The notes beneath the pieces are model-generated. The model worked only from the letters and a program-made list of their open reading frames with translations, did no database searches and was not told where the DNA came from. 5,643 nucleotides of DNA, from assembly GCA_007119405.1 (NCBI GenBank), contig SKPT01000276.1:1-5643 (forward strand). The letters run 5' to 3'. Source of the DNA: Phycisphaeraceae bacterium (lineage in GTDB: Bacteria; Planctomycetota; Phycisphaerae; Phycisphaerales; Phycisphaeraceae). Of the stretch, positions 5,258-5,643 are shown one piece after another; the stretch's first letter is position 1, and each line of letters starts with the position of its first letter. The position numbers and the translations under genes are program-made.

Positions 5258-5643
5258 ATGCGAGCGATCGTCACCGGCCAGGTCGGGATGGACAAGCAGG
5301 CGTACCTCCAGCGCGTCGTGCAGCTCGCGGCCGACCACGGCGAGCGCGTCGGGCTCTACAACGTCGGCGACATCATGTACACCGAGGCCCCGGACGTGGC
5401 GCCCGGCCGCATCCTCGACCTGCCCCTGTCGCGCCTCCAGAGCCTGCGCCGCGCCGCCTTCAAGGACATCATCGCCGACGCCCGCGACCAACCCAACATC
5501 ATCGTCAACACCCACGCCACCTTCCGCTGGCGACACGGCCTGTTCGCCGCCTTCGACCTCGACCAGGCCCGGGCGCTCAACCCCGACACGCTCATCTGCC
5601 TCGTCGACAACATCGAGACCGTCCACCATCGCCTGCACCGCGA
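5258..5643 (+). CDS. Archaeal-type adenylate kinase-like protein, degenerate P-loop (partial)
   Basis: The frame opens at ATG 5258 and runs off the right edge after 128 codons. The layout follows archaeal adenylate kinase (AdkA): a first beta strand and loop VTGQVGMDK (5-13) where AdkA has VTGxPGVGK, then NVGDIMYTEA (35-44) matching the NYGDxM region, a helical stretch with LSRLQSLRRAAFKDI (57-71), IIVNTHATFR (81-90) matching the IDTHxxIRT strand, and LNPDTLICLVDN (107-118) matching the NPDxIxxLE strand. AdkA makes ADP from ATP and AMP in the cytoplasm. Here K13 of the Walker A motif is kept, but the glycine before it is D12 and the Ser/Thr after it is Q14, so ATP binding may be altered or lost. 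The comparison is from memory of the AdkA family, not a search. A non-catalytic or different nucleotide-binding role is as likely as kinase activity. Confidence 0.6.
   Translation, partial: MRAIVTGQVGMDKQAYLQRVVQLAADHGERVGLYNVGDIMYTEAPDVAPGRILDLPLSRLQSLRRAAFKDIIADARDQPNIIVNTHATFRWRHGLFAAFDLDQARALNPDTLICLVDNIETVHHRLHR

Overview
This is a GC-rich bacterial window, most likely from a planctomycete and perhaps a Phycisphaerae-like lineage. The lineage is an inference from three things: a secreted protein with paired dockerin-type calcium repeats followed by a PEP-CTERM tail, codon use dominated by C/G-ending codons, and gene deserts packed with short palindromic repeats. No rRNA, tRNA, CRISPR array or transposase gene is visible.

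Layout from left to right. (1) 1-439, minus strand: the N-terminal 146 codons of a phytanoyl-CoA dioxygenase (PhyH)-like Fe(II)/2-oxoglutarate oxygenase, running off the left edge. (2) 440-578: a divergent promoter region with a plausible sigma-70-type promoter for each side. (3) 579-2288, plus strand: a 569-aa exported protein with a signal peptide, a predicted N-terminal beta domain, a predicted helical catalytic-like domain, two dockerin-like repeats and a C-terminal PEP-CTERM anchor. (4) 2289-2854: about 566 bp without a credible gene, holding a GNRA-type hairpin, a twin-hairpin palindromic element, a 9-nt periodic tract, a second and different twin-hairpin element, and a nested inverted repeat abutting it. 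(5) 2855-4384, minus strand: a full-length PutP-type sodium/proline symporter. (6) 4385-4520: a second divergent promoter region. (7) 4521-5012, plus strand: a small single-domain cupin. (8) 5013-5257: another repeat-filled gap, with a second copy of the 86-bp twin-hairpin element and a 10-nt triplicated tract. (9) 5258 to the right edge, plus strand: the first 128 codons of a protein resembling archaeal-type adenylate kinase (AdkA) but with a damaged P-loop, apparently expressed from a leaderless transcript.

The genes form two divergent pairs (oxygenase/PEP-CTERM protein and symporter/cupin) plus one more gene, and nothing shows that they form a single pathway. The exported protein acts at or outside the cell envelope, the symporter in the inner membrane, and the rest in the cytoplasm. 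The most noteworthy content is the set of ~85-bp palindromic elements. Two copies of one family (2612-2697 and 5053-5138) lie on either side of the symporter/cupin pair, and a sequence-unrelated element with the same two-hairpin plan sits at 2354-2440. The second point of interest is the AdkA-like protein with its altered nucleotide-binding loop.
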